Assembly (NCBI GenBank): GCA_029783825.1 | Contig: JAREIK010000801.1 | Location: 9,746,891-9,810,890 of the forward strand | DNA length: 64,000 bases | Source of the DNA: Sapria himalayana | Lineage: Eukaryota > Streptophyta > Magnoliopsida > Malpighiales > Rafflesiaceae | Direction: 5' to 3' | Shown: positions 28,301 through 42,800 of the stretch, one piece after another | Layout of the letters: each line of letters begins with the position of its first letter | Position numbering within the stretch: the first letter of the stretch is position 1 | Program-made: the position numbers and the translations under genes | The notes under the pieces: model-generated | The model's database searches: none | The model's input: only the letters and a program-made list of their open reading frames with translations | What the model was told of the DNA's origin: nothing

Positions 28301-31300
28301 TCCAGCTACAGCATCTACTCAATCACCTACAGTAGCACCTGTAGCAACCGCATTAGGACTAGCAGTAGCAGACAACTCTACCTCAGTACCCCGACATCTC
28401 ACCATGTGGACCAGAAACGTAGAAGCATAACGATTATGAAACTAGGTTGAAATATTAAGTGTATTACACATTTTTTTTCAATTCCTTAAATTTTAATTTT
28501 GGATTTTAATTTTTTATTTTATCTTGATGTTTTTAACATATAAATGCAATATATATAATTGTTTGCTTGAGTTAATTGAATTTTTATTTTATTATTTTAT
28601 TTGTAAATATTTTTGTAAGAACTAAATCAAAACTGAAAGAAAAATGATTTTTTTGTGTTTTTTGTTTCAGTTTCTGCAGCAACTACAAAAATACTGCAAA
28701 AAAAGGTTGGTAATTACCGACCAAATTGCGACCAAACTGACCAAAATTTTTTATTATCGATAGTCGGTAAAAGATTACCTAATGGTCGGTAATCATTTTG
28801 GAGATCAAATAATGACCAATGATTTTAAAAGATTTTGGTCGATTTTTTATCGTAATTTTGTTGGCTTTTACCGGCCGTTTTGTGATCATTTACTGACCAT
28901 ATTATTTTATTCGGAAAATAGTTAGAATTTAATCGAAAATTATTTGTCGGTAAATGGTCTCTAAATGATCGGTAATTACCGATCATTTAGAGACCATTTA
29001 CCTACCTAATTCTTTTGTTCAGAAAATGGACGAAATATAGTTTATATATGGTCGTTAATTACCGACCATATGAAGACCATGTACCAAGTACCGACCTTAT
29101 TTATTCAAGTACCGACCAATAATGATTATCAATCATTATTGGTAGAGGATCAGTAAATGATTAGTAATTTATCGACCGCCTAATTTTTCATCGGTAAAAA
29201 ATTTAGCGACATGCAAAATTACGACCAATTTTTTTTGGTCGGTAAATGATCGCTATTTGGTTTACTAACCAAAAAAAACTGAATCCCCGACCAAATATTT
29301 GGTCGGTGATACAGTGATTTTTAGTAGTGTTTATCAATTGATGTCTAATTAACTCTTTATCTTTGTATTTGCCTCCACATATACCAAGTATAAAATATTA
29401 AATTAGATATTAATATTATAATTTTTTTATTAATTTTAATCAAAATTTATTATTTTTATTTTTAAGTATTTAGTATTTTATTATGTTTCCTTTTGTAGGA
29501 ATATAAATAAATTATGTAATACAATTATATTTGATTCTTTTGAGTTGAATTTAAGTAGAGATGTCAAACGGGCAGGGCCCGGCCCATTTTTTTGTATTGA
29601 AGTTGGATTGAAATAGATATTAATATTGTTTAAAAAAGCCGTGCCGGGCCCGCACGGGCCAAGCCAGGCCGCTCGGGGCAGAATTTTTTTTTTTAATTTT
29701 TAAATATATTTAAAATTTTAGATATTGTATAGAATTACATATTTATAATTTTAAAAATGTTAAAATTTAAAATTATTTAAAAAACAAAGTTTAAAATTTT
29801 TTTTGTAATATCAAATTAGTTTAAATTTTATTATAATTATTAATTATATAATAAAGTTATTAATTTTTAAAAGAAAAATTAAAAAAAAAAAAAATTAATC
29901 AATACATTATGTTAGTAAAAATAAAAATTAAAAAAAAACATAAACAACACAAAAGAAAAATTACCAATCATCCATTTGAAACCGAAGGTCCGAACAAAAC
30001 AAATTACAATTTCAACACAACGTACAAATAAAGCGCACAATTAATAAAAAAAACATTGAAAACAAAAAACAGTAGATCATCATCAATCGTCAATCGGCAT
30101 ATCATGAGAATCATCAGCCGCAACATCAAGATCAGTATCATATGGATCATCATCATCAACAATCAACTCCTCCGCCATCATAGTAAATGTGGATGCGACT
30201 GCAGTGCCAGTCCCAGTCCCAGCCCCAGCACGATCATGGATGCTAAACCTCGAATCCTCCCAATCCTTCAAACAAGCCAAGGCCTCAACCATATCTAGAC
30301 GTAATCTCGATCTCCTATCCGAAATCACGTTCACTACAACAGAAAAAACAGACTCCGATGCTACGCTCGACACTGGAGGAGTCAGTAGATCCCATGTCAT
30401 CCTAGATAGCACGAGAAAGGTGGACTCATATGTTTTCCATCACTGTAATAAATCAAGATTCTTAGTATCAGAATGTGATAGGATTGAGCAGTAATCGGTA
30501 TCTAAGTACCGAGACAGCTCGCTCATATGTGATGGTCCATCCCTACGTTTCCCCCTCGCCAGCTGAATGGAAAAATCGTCATCTCCGAACAAGATATCAA
30601 TGTCCGTAATCACAGTCTCACTACTACCACCACCATACCTAGTAGCGTAGTATGTGAACAGGTCAGTCAACTTCTCGTGAATGAACCCTTCAGGTGGCTC
30701 TTCCAGGTTCATGCACGATGAAATGAAAGTCAGGGTATTTTCTACCCCTTCCACCTTAACCCTAGGGTCCATGCATGCAGCGAGACAATAAAGCGATGGA
30801 ACGGTGGACCAGTACTTCAAGTATTTGGTTTCCATCTCTGCAACCATATGGCTAAGCGTCGGGTCAGCTCGATACTTCCTAAACATGCTACTAATGTTGC
30901 ATATGCAACGGAGTGCAATGCAAGTGGTAGGCGTATAAACTTACGAACACATGTTCGTCGTGTCATAAAATATATTCAGGAATTTCATAAATAAAAATCC
31001 TGAAGCCTAGTCAGTGTCGTCAATAATAAGTTCGTCACTCTTACTATTGACGTAACCGGATATCACGTGTTCATATCCAACACATGATTCTAACATCAGG
31101 TACGTGTAATTCCAACGATGTCTCACATCCGATTGAAATTTCTTCTTCTTAAGATTCGCAGACAAACAGAGACTATCAAACTCTTTTTGTCTGCGAGGAG
31201 TGCGAATATATTTTAGTGCATTACGTATATTATCCAACACGGTGGAACACACCTTCATACCCGGTTGAACAATCAGGTTAGTCATGTGACACATGCATCT

Positions 31301-34300
31301 GACATGAAAGATCTCTCCTAATGGTGCGTCTAATATTCCTAACAAATATATTGATCGCTACTCCATTATTAGATGCGTTATCGAATGTGACACTAAAAAT
31401 TTTATTTTGAATTTTATATTCCCTAAAGATTTTCATCATACACTCAAAAATGGCCGGGTCATAATGAGGATGAAGAATCTCAGTGAATCCTAAAATTTTT
31501 TTATTGATTGTCTAGTTAGAATCTACAGTGGCTCGTGAGATATGCATAAGAAGATTCATCGTGACTTATCTATATATCGGACGTCACAGACACAACTCCA
31601 CTATATGCTATAAATTCCTTAATTATTTTTTGTTTTTCTAACTTATATATCTTTAGTATGTCATTCCTAGATGTGGACCTAGGAATCCTATGATAGGTAG
31701 GCTGAAAATAAGTTTGCATGATGCGCACTATCCTTGGATCTTCCGAAAATCTGATCGGAAGACCCATCAATGTGATAAGCCTAGTCATGCCGTCCCTACC
31801 AAACTCGCTGGAGTATATGAAAGGAGTAAACTTTAAGACTTAACTCGATCAAGTCTCAAAAAATGCAGTGCCAAGTTGGGTTTGCCTAGGATCTAATGGT
31901 CCATGTTTTTTTGTGCATAATTCAGCATACCTTTTTAGGTCCCCAGTCCCAAACGAACTCTTACATGTTAAAAGTCTCATACAATATTTACACTGTGTCA
32001 TTTCTTGTTTCTCACCCCTAATATTTTTTTGTGTTATTATTTTAAAATGAGTCCAAACTACAGAAGTACTCCTAGTTTTTTGTTTTTTAGAAGTTTGGGT
32101 TGAGACGACTAGAGAAACCAAAGTTTCAGCAGGCGCATACTTCTATGTAATATTTTTATTTTCTAAATTTAAATATGTCAGTTGTATTTGTCAATTTTTA
32201 TGATTTACATTTTTCCTAATTTTGGTCTAGAGAGAGAAACTATAGAGAGAGAAAGTAAAAAAAAATGGTAAAATAAATTACCCGGTAAAAGCAGTGAGGT
32301 CGGTCAATTGCACGGTGCACCGCAGTCAAGCTCTAATGTTCAAAACTCAAGTCGAGTTTCACAAAAATTCAAGCTGAATGCCAAAATCCCGAGGCCCGAG
32401 AGAGAGAAACAATATTTTTGAGAGAGAAAAAGAAAGATTTAAGAGAAATAATGTTTTTGAAAAACATAAATATTAAAGGGAATGGGGTAGAATTTATAGA
32501 TTAAAGATATTAATTTTTTATAAAAAAAATATTTTTTTTATTTTTGTTAATTTTTATTAATTATTTAGGGGGCAGAATCATGAGGACCGTTGGATTCTGC
32601 CCCCTAGCCGTTGGAGGCGAATCCAACGGCTGAAAATATATATTTTTAGTATTTTTTATTTTTTTTTCCGTTGGGGACTTGGGTGAATAGGATAGGGGAG
32701 CAATTATGGGTCGGTTCAGGGCAAATGGCCTCGTGAAAGTGGGACCGAGGGTCGGGTCCAATTAGACCCGACCCGCGGTCTTTTTTGCGGGAGGGGCCAG
32801 GCGTGGGTCTTTTGCGGGGCAGCCTGTGCCATGTAGGCAGTAGGCTCGCCCGCTCGAGTGAAACCGGCACGGGACGAACCCGTCCCGGTGTGCCGTGCCA
32901 CGGGCCGAACCGTGCCGGGTCAGGCACGGCACGGCTTGTGCCTAACCCGTGCATGGTTTTTTACCGTGCCGAGCCGGACCAGGCACGGCCGAACCGTGCT
33001 GTGCCTCGCGCCGGGCCGGCCCGGCCCGGTTGACACCTCTAGATTGAAGAATCAAACGAGCCATGTCATATTGGCACAACAAGAAAAGTCAAACATCAAG
33101 CCTAGAAGGCCCATTTGATCCACAATAATGTCGGGCCGTGCCAATTAATCCCACATCATGTCATTTTGGGCAAATTTTTTAAATTTAAATATAATTAAAT
33201 AGTTTTATAAATTTTATTTTTTTATTGAATTATTTATTAAAAATATTACAGTTCAAACAATTAAAATTAAATACATAATTTAAAATATAATTTGGCATAC
33301 CGCATTCATGATTGTGTTTGGCTTAAATAAAAAATTCATTCCATATTTTTATTTCATAAACAAAAACAAAATATAATATATACATTGAATGATATATATT
33401 TATAACATATGATAAAATAAATGATAACTCATAAAATAATAAGTACAATACAATAATAGTGCATAAATCATAAGAACATAAACAAATAGCTGAAATAAAA
33501 AAAAATCATGATAATATAATATCGTTATATTATAATCATGTAAAAAAATCAAAAATTACATGAATTATCAATTAGAGTCAGTGGTATGATGATGTGGATT
33601 AAGAAGTAAATCGTCATCAGCATGTATATATCTGAAAGTATCACTAATGATGACCTCAATATTATTGATCTTCATATTTTATAAATCATCATCCGTTATT
33701 ATCTCTTTCACCTTATCCTAAATAACAAATCTCAAATCTTTCAAGTGCATGCATACAAATATCTTTACGATATCTAGTGGTAGTATTGATATATTATCTA
33801 AAATAATATTGGTTGCCGGAAAAAAAAATCTAATACTATAAATGCCAAATCCTATTGTCAATAAATTACATATCATTTTAGATAAAACAAGATAAATAGA
33901 TTGGAATGATTTCCACCAAAATAAAATATCTATTTTTTTTTATTACGTGAAAATATAAAATAATAATCAATATCTAAACACCAAAACAACTTGCTCATAT
34001 TCGATTGACCACCCTATCATTTTAACCTAGCTAACTGCATGGGGGAGTAGTCATTTCAAAATATAATATTCATGTCTATACTCAAAGTATAACTACAACT
34101 ATCATACTTAGTATCATAATATATAAATAAGTTAATTAATTTTTCATAAATAAACCTTTCAAATTTGTGTTTCTAATTCATGTACATGAATATATATGTC
34201 AAAATATTTTTTACCCATTTCACCTTAACTCTGGATCCATATAAGCATTTAAGCAATACAAAATTAAAATAAAATACTAATATTTTAAATACTTAAATTT

Positions 34301-36758
34301 TATCTCAACAGTAATAATACTAAATATAAATTAACATTTATATTTCCTTAATATGCTACTAATACTACATATGCACCTAAGTACAATACAAGTGGTAAAA
34401 ATATACATATAAAAATACATATTCATCATATCATAAAAAATTTTCAAAATTTTTATAAAAGTAATTTATATATTCATATCTAAATCATCAATAATAAAAT
34501 AAATTCATTACTTTTATTATTGATGTAGTCTAATATCACTTGTTAATAGCCAACACATGAATTCAACATAAGATATTTGTAATTTCAATGGTGTTTAATA
34601 TCCGTTAAATTTTTTTTAAGCCCACAGACAAATAGAGACTACTTAACTCTTGTTGTCTACTAAGTATTTTAAGGTATTTAAGTAAATTTTTTATTTTTTC
34701 TAATGCGAGAAAAATAATTTTCATCCATGTATGAGCTATCAGGTTGGTTACGTGGTATATGTATCTAACATGAAAAATTTTACCTAATAACTCGTCTCTA
34801 ATGATTCTAATAAATATACAAATAATTAGTCTGTTATTAGAAGCATTATCAAAAATATTACTAAATATTTTATTCTAAATATCAAATTCTCTAAAAATAC
34901 TCATCACATTCACATATGATATGGTCATCATAAAGATTATTAATCTCAAGAAATCATAAAATTTGTTTATTAAACTTCCTTTTTCAATGTACACAGTGGC
35001 GGTGAGTCATGTCAATAATGCATCGTCGTGACTAATCGAGATATCAAATATCACGGATACTTCACTACATTTCTTAAATTCATTAATTATTAATTTTTTT
35101 TAAACTTATAATATTTTATTATGTCATTCCTATTTGTGAACCTAATAATCTTACGATAAATAGATTGAATGTATATTTGCATAATATTGATAACCTTAGG
35201 ATACTCCAAAAATCTAATCGAATGATTCATGATCATAATCAGTTTGATCATTTATGTCTTCCCTCCTAAATTCATTACGGTATATGAAGGGGTCAGCAAA
35301 ACTGAACATAAACTAGATCCAACTAAAAAAACTCTGCTGTATAATTGGATTTGCCTGAAATCTAATATACTATTTTTTAGTGCATTTATCAGAATACCTA
35401 TTAAGGTGATCGGTGCCAAATGCACTCCTAGATACACATTTTTCGACTATATATATATATTATGTAGATTTTTTTTTGACACCCAAAAAAATTTTTTATT
35501 ATTATTTTTAAGTAGGTTCATATTACTGAAGTTCACTTATTTTTTTTTTGTTTTTAGGTGGGAAATAGATTCGTGTCAAGACCATTAGATAAAATCTAGT
35601 TTCAACCTCTGACTTTTCAATAAGATTATTTTTTTTTTAATATATATGTCAATTTCAAATTTATTATCATTATATTCATTATTTATTATTATTTTTTTAA
35701 AATTCTATTTAATAAATAAAACAAATTAAAAAAACTCATAAAAAATAAATAAATAAATATATATATTATAACTATTTTGTTGCAAAATACTATCTTTTGT
35801 ATTGCACTGCATTATATCTAACCTCAAGGTTCAACTCAAATTTTCAATTATAATTTATAAGTTGCACTGCGTATATTATATGCATACGTGGTGAGAGTCT
35901 GAGAAGAAAAAAGTTAAAATAAAAATTTTAAATTTCCTAATCTCTATTTATTAAGATTAAAAAATAATTAAAAAATAATTAAAAAATATATTTTTTTTAA
36001 TTATTTAGGCTAAAAATCATACAGCTATCGAATTTCTGGTGTATAGTCAATGGAAATATTCCGACAAATACAAGTTCCATTTTTTTAGGCAACAACAACA
36101 AGTTGCACATGTCACTATGAGGGTCCATTACGAGAAAATGCAATGAGATGATTTTTTTTTAATCCCACCCTGAGGGGGTGTGACCCATGACCCGTGACCT
36201 ACTCGTGCCTAGTCATGGATCACCAAGATGGTAGACTATATCACCGATCAGGCACACGGGTCATGCTTGGCCCAGTACGAAGCATGGCTGGCTGCAACCT
36301 AGCACGACATGAGTCATGCCTCGGGCTAGCATGATCTAGGTCCAAGCATGATTTTGGACAGTGTCATGCTGGGTCTGACAAGACCAATTTAGGTCATACC
36401 TCATGTTGTGTATGGGTCACCTAGCCCACTTAACATCTATAGAGTTGGATGATACGACTCTAATATAGTTAACATTGAATAACTTATCATTTAGAAGCCA
36501 ACAAAAATAAAGGAAAATGAGAAGATATTCTTTTTCCACAATTTATTTATTATCAAAATCAATCTCATCAACCAAAATCGGGTCAGCACATCATTTTCTT
36601 TATAAACTTCATTCTCTCAATTTAGTATTATACCTTATATATACTAGAACATTCCATGTTTGAAGCTCATGTCTATTTTCTTGTATGGATCTACAAATAA
36701 TAAAATAAAGAAATTTATATATTAAAATAAAATAAAATTCTCTAATATTAAAATAGAA

Positions 36759-36802
<44 letters not shown>

Positions 36803-39800
36803 AATATATTACCAAATCAAATGTACTCCAATTTCATTTATATCTTGAAATACTACAAATAAGATTAAAGATAAAGGACTCATCGAATAAAATTTTTTGC
36901 AAATCTAGTAGTGAACTAAATGTGTCAAGTGGGTCGGGAAGCCCGGGATTGGCATGAGGCATGGCCGGATTAAGCCGTCTTAGTCCAGCACAGCACCGTC
37001 GAGAACACTGTCTGGGCCTGTGCCAAGCTGGATGGAGACACAATTCATGTCGTGCTATATTGAGCTCTCCAAAAACTCATGTCGAGCTAGGCATAACCTG
37101 GTTGACTGGACTGAAGGCTTGGTTCAGCGGTATGACCAGTACCATACCGTGGATCTCGGGCCGAGTTTGGGCGCTATCCAAACTTGACCGCTTGAACATT
37201 CACCCGAACGTCCGCCCGAGGCCAAGTCCCATCATTCGTATGAGCCACCAGGCTCAACCCAACCCTGAGTCTAGAAGTTGAAGCTTTCGGAACCATAGAA
37301 TTGGACTAACCTAACATTCAAAAAAAATTTAAAACCTATGTTTTTAAGCCGTTGGATTCACTCCCAACAGCTAAGGGCGTAAATCCAAGTGCATACTATG
37401 GTGCGGACATCAGATTCCTCTCATTCTTTTTATATATTCCAATTTTAATTACATTTTTCATATTTATAAATATATTTCTCTCATTCTATAACCTATATTA
37501 GATTTCTATTGATATTCGTATTCTCTATCTCTATCTCTCTCATATAGTCTCTCTTTCTCTCTCCTTTAAGAACTCAGGTATTGACTGTAGTGCGGGCATC
37601 AGATATTGAACATCAAACATAATCAAGCAAACGGAAATTGATATTTTATGGGTATTATTTTTTAAATATTATTTAATTTTTTTATTTTTATTTTAATTAA
37701 TAGTAAAATATAAAATAATATTTAATTTAAAAAACATAATTTAAAATATAATTATTAAACTAATAAAAATTAAAAATAATAAATAATAATTTTAATAATG
37801 ATAACAAAATTAATATTAATATAAATAAAAAATTTTAATATGAATAATGATAATCATACGAAAAATTCTGACTGCCAAAACTTTGTTTTCTCTCGTGATT
37901 TTTACCAAAGCATCTAAAAAATAAAAAATTAAAAGAAAATTAATATTTTAAACTCACTTTAATATTATATAAAATAAAAATATTAAGAATGCCGATAAAT
38001 AATCGGCATAATAGAAATATTATAAAAAAGTATTAACTTGTATGAGTTCATATTGAATTAAGCACCTTAAAAGGCATGTCGAACAGTTTACCAAAAAAAA
38101 TGATGCATTAGATCTTAGGCAAACACAACACAGCAATGGGTCTTTGAGGTTTGATATAGATCAACCTCAATATTGACTCTTATCATATACCACAACGAGT
38201 AAGGAAGGAGAGACATGATCAAATTGATCATCATGATGAGTCTTTCAATTAGATTTTCAGAGAATCCAAGAGTAGTCAATATCAAACAAACTTATTTTCA
38301 TCCTACATATCATATGATTCCTAGGTCCATATCTAGAAATAACATATCAAAATACTATAAGTTAAAAAAATTAAATAATAATTAATGAAATTAGGAATTA
38401 TAATGACGTGATATCCGTGATATCTAATATTTGGACCATAGTTATTTAATGCGCAAGGCATACTGAGGCGCAAAAGCCTTTTGGGGCCTTAAGGCGCAAG
38501 GCGCACTTGAGGCATGGACTTTTTTATTTGAGGCGCACCCAGCCTAATACACATAAAAATTATACATTTTACTAAATATAATCTTTAATTTTCATCTAAT
38601 AATAAATTAAAGAACATCAAAGATAAAAATCAAATATTAATAGTTCTCTCATCATCCAAATATTCAAATTATTAAAAACAAAATAAATACTCATGTATCT
38701 ATATCTAAATCTAAATTAAGAAAGTATTCATCAATATCATCCCCATCATCAATCTTCCACTCTCCCTCTTCTTCATCTTCCTCTCCCGATGAATAGATCA
38801 TCTCTTCATCTTCATCAATCAAAGTAAGAGTAGGAGTATATTTAGAACTAGATAGTCTTGACTTTGGTTTTGATGTTGGTGTTTGTGTTTTACTTGGTTT
38901 AGCTATTGTATAAACCCTAAGCTCCTAAGCTCCACTAGCTCTTGCAACATCACCCCATGTTAAATCATCACCTTCAAACACCAAATCATCTTCTGCAACA
39001 CCTTCATCTTTCATTCTTCCCATCAACCATTCGTTGCTATCATTTATTTCTTTCAAGATAATGAGATCAATGGTATGACGCTCAGTGTATCTTTTCATCA
39101 AGGTTCGGTTGTACTTAATGTACACCAAATTATTCAAGCGTTGATGGTCCAACCTATTTCTCCTCTTGCTATGAATCTGAAAAAACAAATAATTTTCATG
39201 ATTATATCTCAATGTTTTAGTTTTGAAGAATCTAAGTTACATTAAATAATATTGTAACTTAAAGACACAAATTCAATTACATGTAATTGGTGATTACTTT
39301 AGTAACTTACATTCTTAAAGATACTCTAATTCCTTTCACAACCTGATGCACTACATGTTAGATTGAGAACTCTCAATGCAAACTTTTGCAAATTTCTAGT
39401 ACTTGATCCAAACATACCCCACCATTCAGCTATAATTAATATAAATAAATTATTAGTTGAATATTTCACCTATTTTAACCAAACATATATAATAATTTCA
39501 ATGCACTAATTAACAAAACTAAAGGACTAACCTGAAAATTTAGTCTTCCTTGTTCTAATGACAAACTCATTACCAAAAAGGTCTCTAGCATGCATGTACA
39601 AGTTGAGTTGTGATATAATTGTATCTTGTTCATCTTTGTTTTTCACCAATCTCTAAATGGAACTACATGCATCTTCAAAGATTTTTGAATCTAGGTCAAT
39701 TCCTAATTATTTTATATCATAATAAAATTGTGGGTTCAAAAAATACCCAGCTGAATGCAAAGACCGATGAAGTTGAACCTCCCACATCCTATCAATGATT

Positions 39801-42800
39801 TCCATGATTTCCCTGTACTTCTTTTCATTCTCATTAAAACTTTTGATGATGATTTCCTTCGCCTTTTTCATGGCTGCATAAATATAACCCATAGGAGGTC
39901 TCTTTTCACCATCCACCAAACGAAGCACACGTACAAGAGGACCTGACACCTTCAAATAAAACACTACAGGGAAGACATAAAAATTATATTGGCTACATTT
40001 TTTCCCTTTTGCTCATTTGCCCATTTACTTTCCGTCCAATCTGAACTAGTAAACATCTTCCTTAAGTTGTTTATTTGTTCATTGATACGGGATAAGGTTA
40101 TAAAGGTCGTTGCAAACCGAGTCTTAGCAAGCCTTAACAACTCCCTTTGCTCAGTAAATCGTCTCATCATGTTGAGCAAACCCATTCTATTATAGATGTA
40201 GCTGCTTATGGATATGATCCTCTATATTATCTTCTTGATGTGTGGTAGTTTTCCAATATCTTCTAGTATCAAGTCAAGACAATGTGCGGCACATGGTGTC
40301 CAATACAAAGGTGATCTTTTCATTTCCAACAACCTCCCTACATAATTTAAACACATAATAAATAGATGATAGATGTAATCACTTACATAAATAAATAAAT
40401 AAAAATTTGAAATTAAATTATAAGTACCTGTCACCACATAATTTAAAGCATTATATGTTATCACTTGAACAATATTGGCTTCACCAACTTCCTCGACCCA
40501 ATTGTCAAGTAATTCAAAAAATTTCTCTTCCGTCCTGACCATAGAAAAAGAATCAAAAGATTTCATAAACACGGTCTCTCTTGAAGAATTCACCAAGAAA
40601 TTCACCAATGACTTTTCCTTCCTATCAGTCCATCCATCTGGCATAATTGAACATCTATTTTGCTTCCATTCTGTTAAATGAACCTCCATTGAAGCCTTTG
40701 TGAGAGTCAATTCGTTCTTGAGGTTAGTAACCCTTACATTATGAAAACTTGATCCCTTGTAACCCACATCATATTGCCCAATTACCTCAAGCATTGGTTG
40801 TAAGCTAGCATAGTTCACTGCATTAAATAGAATCGCAGCATTATATATACATCTACAAAATAGTATATCAGCTCTCTCCTTGACCTCTATCTTGTATGCA
40901 TTGTTGATAGTAGTTTGATTATTTTTTCTATTTTGAATAATCATTCTGGATCAGGAGTAAAGAAATAATCCATAGGACCTTTATGCCTCATTCTCTTTAT
41001 GTAACTACCACTAATACTACCACTACTAGAAATATCCTTTCTTCCCCTTTTGCTAGTAACCTCCGGGTCTTCATCATCTTCATCTTAGAACCCAAACATA
41101 TCCTCATTCACATTGTGACTTCCAAAATTTATTTGATTTTTTTGAGTTTTTTTGGCTAGCATATAATCTTCTATTTCTTTTCTAACATGTTTGGGACATC
41201 TTGTACACTTTTTCGAATTTCTAAACCCTCCAAAAAGGTGTTTCTTTTGTCTATAAATGTCTCCTTTAGTTACTTTATCACAAAAAATACAAATGAGTAT
41301 ACATGTATTTTTCTCATTTAATAAACGAGCATATTTTCATCCCGAATCTTTTCTTCCACTTGAGGCATCTACTTCAACTTCAATCTCTTTGTCCATTTTT
41401 ATGTATCTTTACAACAAATCTACAATAAAATGATAAATATATTAATAAAAAAATGAAAACACATACATAATATATTATATATTATAAATTTATAAATTAT
41501 AAGCATACTCAATCTTTGCCAAACAACTAAAACTATTTATAATTTTTGTTCTAATTATTTCATAATTTTCATAATTTTCAACATGATTTTTTTTTATTTT
41601 TCGTTAATTTTTAGAATTTTTTTCCCTTTTTTGTGCATTAGTTTTTTGAAAATTACATATTTTTTTCAAATTATTATTCAAAAAAATTTCCCCTAGTTTT
41701 TAAGTATTTTTTGAAAATATTTTTTTACCTTTTGAAGAATTTTTTCACAACAAAAATAGGTAAAATGAAAAAAATATCTGTTGAGCCTCTTCTTCTTCTT
41801 CTTCTCTCCTCTTCAATCCAGCCTTAAGAGTGTTTTAAGAGGGTTGTTTTGAGGGTTTTAGGGTGTAACCTGAGAAAGAATGAGTTTTATAAGGCTTAAA
41901 ATCACAAAACTCCAAAACGGCGTTGTTTCGTTTCCTGGAAGATCAAAACAACATCGTTTTGGAGGTAACATTTTTTTATTTTTAATCAGAACCTCAAAAT
42001 GACGTCGTTTTGAGAATTTTGTTTTTTATAAAAATCAAAACCAACCCAAAACGACGTCTTTTTGGGTTGGATTAGCCGAATACGTCGTCTTCCCCGACCC
42101 GCTCCTCCTGCATTTTGCCTGGTTCCACCTCTCGCCGCTTCTCCCATCGTTGCTTTGCCCTTCTTCTCCGACGAAATTTCCCCATTTCCGACGGTGAATC
42201 CGGCAAAAATAAAGGAGATGAGAAGAAGAGGAAGAAGGAGAAAAAGGGAAACCTGGCTCGACGCCTGCCACTGCCGAAACTGGAAGTCGACACCTGCTGC
42301 GCCCCACCCGCCTGCGCCTCGCCTGAAGCGAGGCATTTTTCCTGGGAGTGGTGGCGCCTGAGCTTTAGGCGCGCATGAGGCGCGCCTTTCATAACTATGA
42401 TTTGGACTAGTCACGATGATGCATCTTATGCATGCCTCACCGCCCACTATATAGATTCTAAATGTACACTAAATAGAAAAATATTAAGATTTTTAAAGAT
42501 TCTTCATTCTCATGATGGTATGGTCATTTTTAAGTACACGATGAGAGTTTTTAAAGAATGTAGAGTAACTATATATATAAAATAAAATATATAGTATGTA
42601 GAGATATCAAATGGGTCAGACCAGCATTGCGCGACCAGAGGCATTGCATGACACGTGATTAACCAGATTGTAAAGCGGGAATGAAGGTGTGTTTTCTCAC
42701 TTTAAAAAACATACATAACTCACTAAAATATATTTGCAAGTCTCACAGACAATAGGAATTCAGTAGTCTTTGTTTGTCTACGAATTTTAAGAAGAAAAAA

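Larger units (their letters stand above)
16317..29329 (+). mobile_element. complete CACTA (En/Spm) transposon, 13,013 bp
   Basis: Left end CACTACTAAAAA; right end TTTTTAGTAGTG, a 12-bp perfect inverted repeat. It is flanked by TTT on both sides (16314-16316, 29330-29332), the 3-bp duplication expected of CACTA elements, although the left flank is itself T-rich. Subterminal arrays of ACCGACCAAA-type motifs lie at both ends. It encodes a TNPD-like transposase and a second TNPA-like gene, both on the plus strand and both with stops. A hAT element (21215-24258) is inserted in the transposase gene. Confidence 0.92.
29550..36441 (-). mobile_element. hAT-A copy 4, old and degenerate, interrupted at its very end by copy 2
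   Basis: Left end TTTAAG (29550-29555) continues after copy 2 as AATCAAACGAGCC (33050 on), together a diverged hAT-A terminus. Right end TAGCCCACTTAACATCTATA at 36441. Flanks GAGTTGAA (29542-29549) and GAGTTGGA (36442-36449) match 7 of 8, which supports the reconstruction. The body (33560-35600) is a badly decayed minus-strand transposase. Confidence 0.75.

Noticed and set aside
42035..42447. Overlapping open frames of up to 153 residues on both strands
   Set aside because: They fall in the GC-rich end of hAT-B and partly cross its boundary at 42399. No conserved motif and no codon bias.
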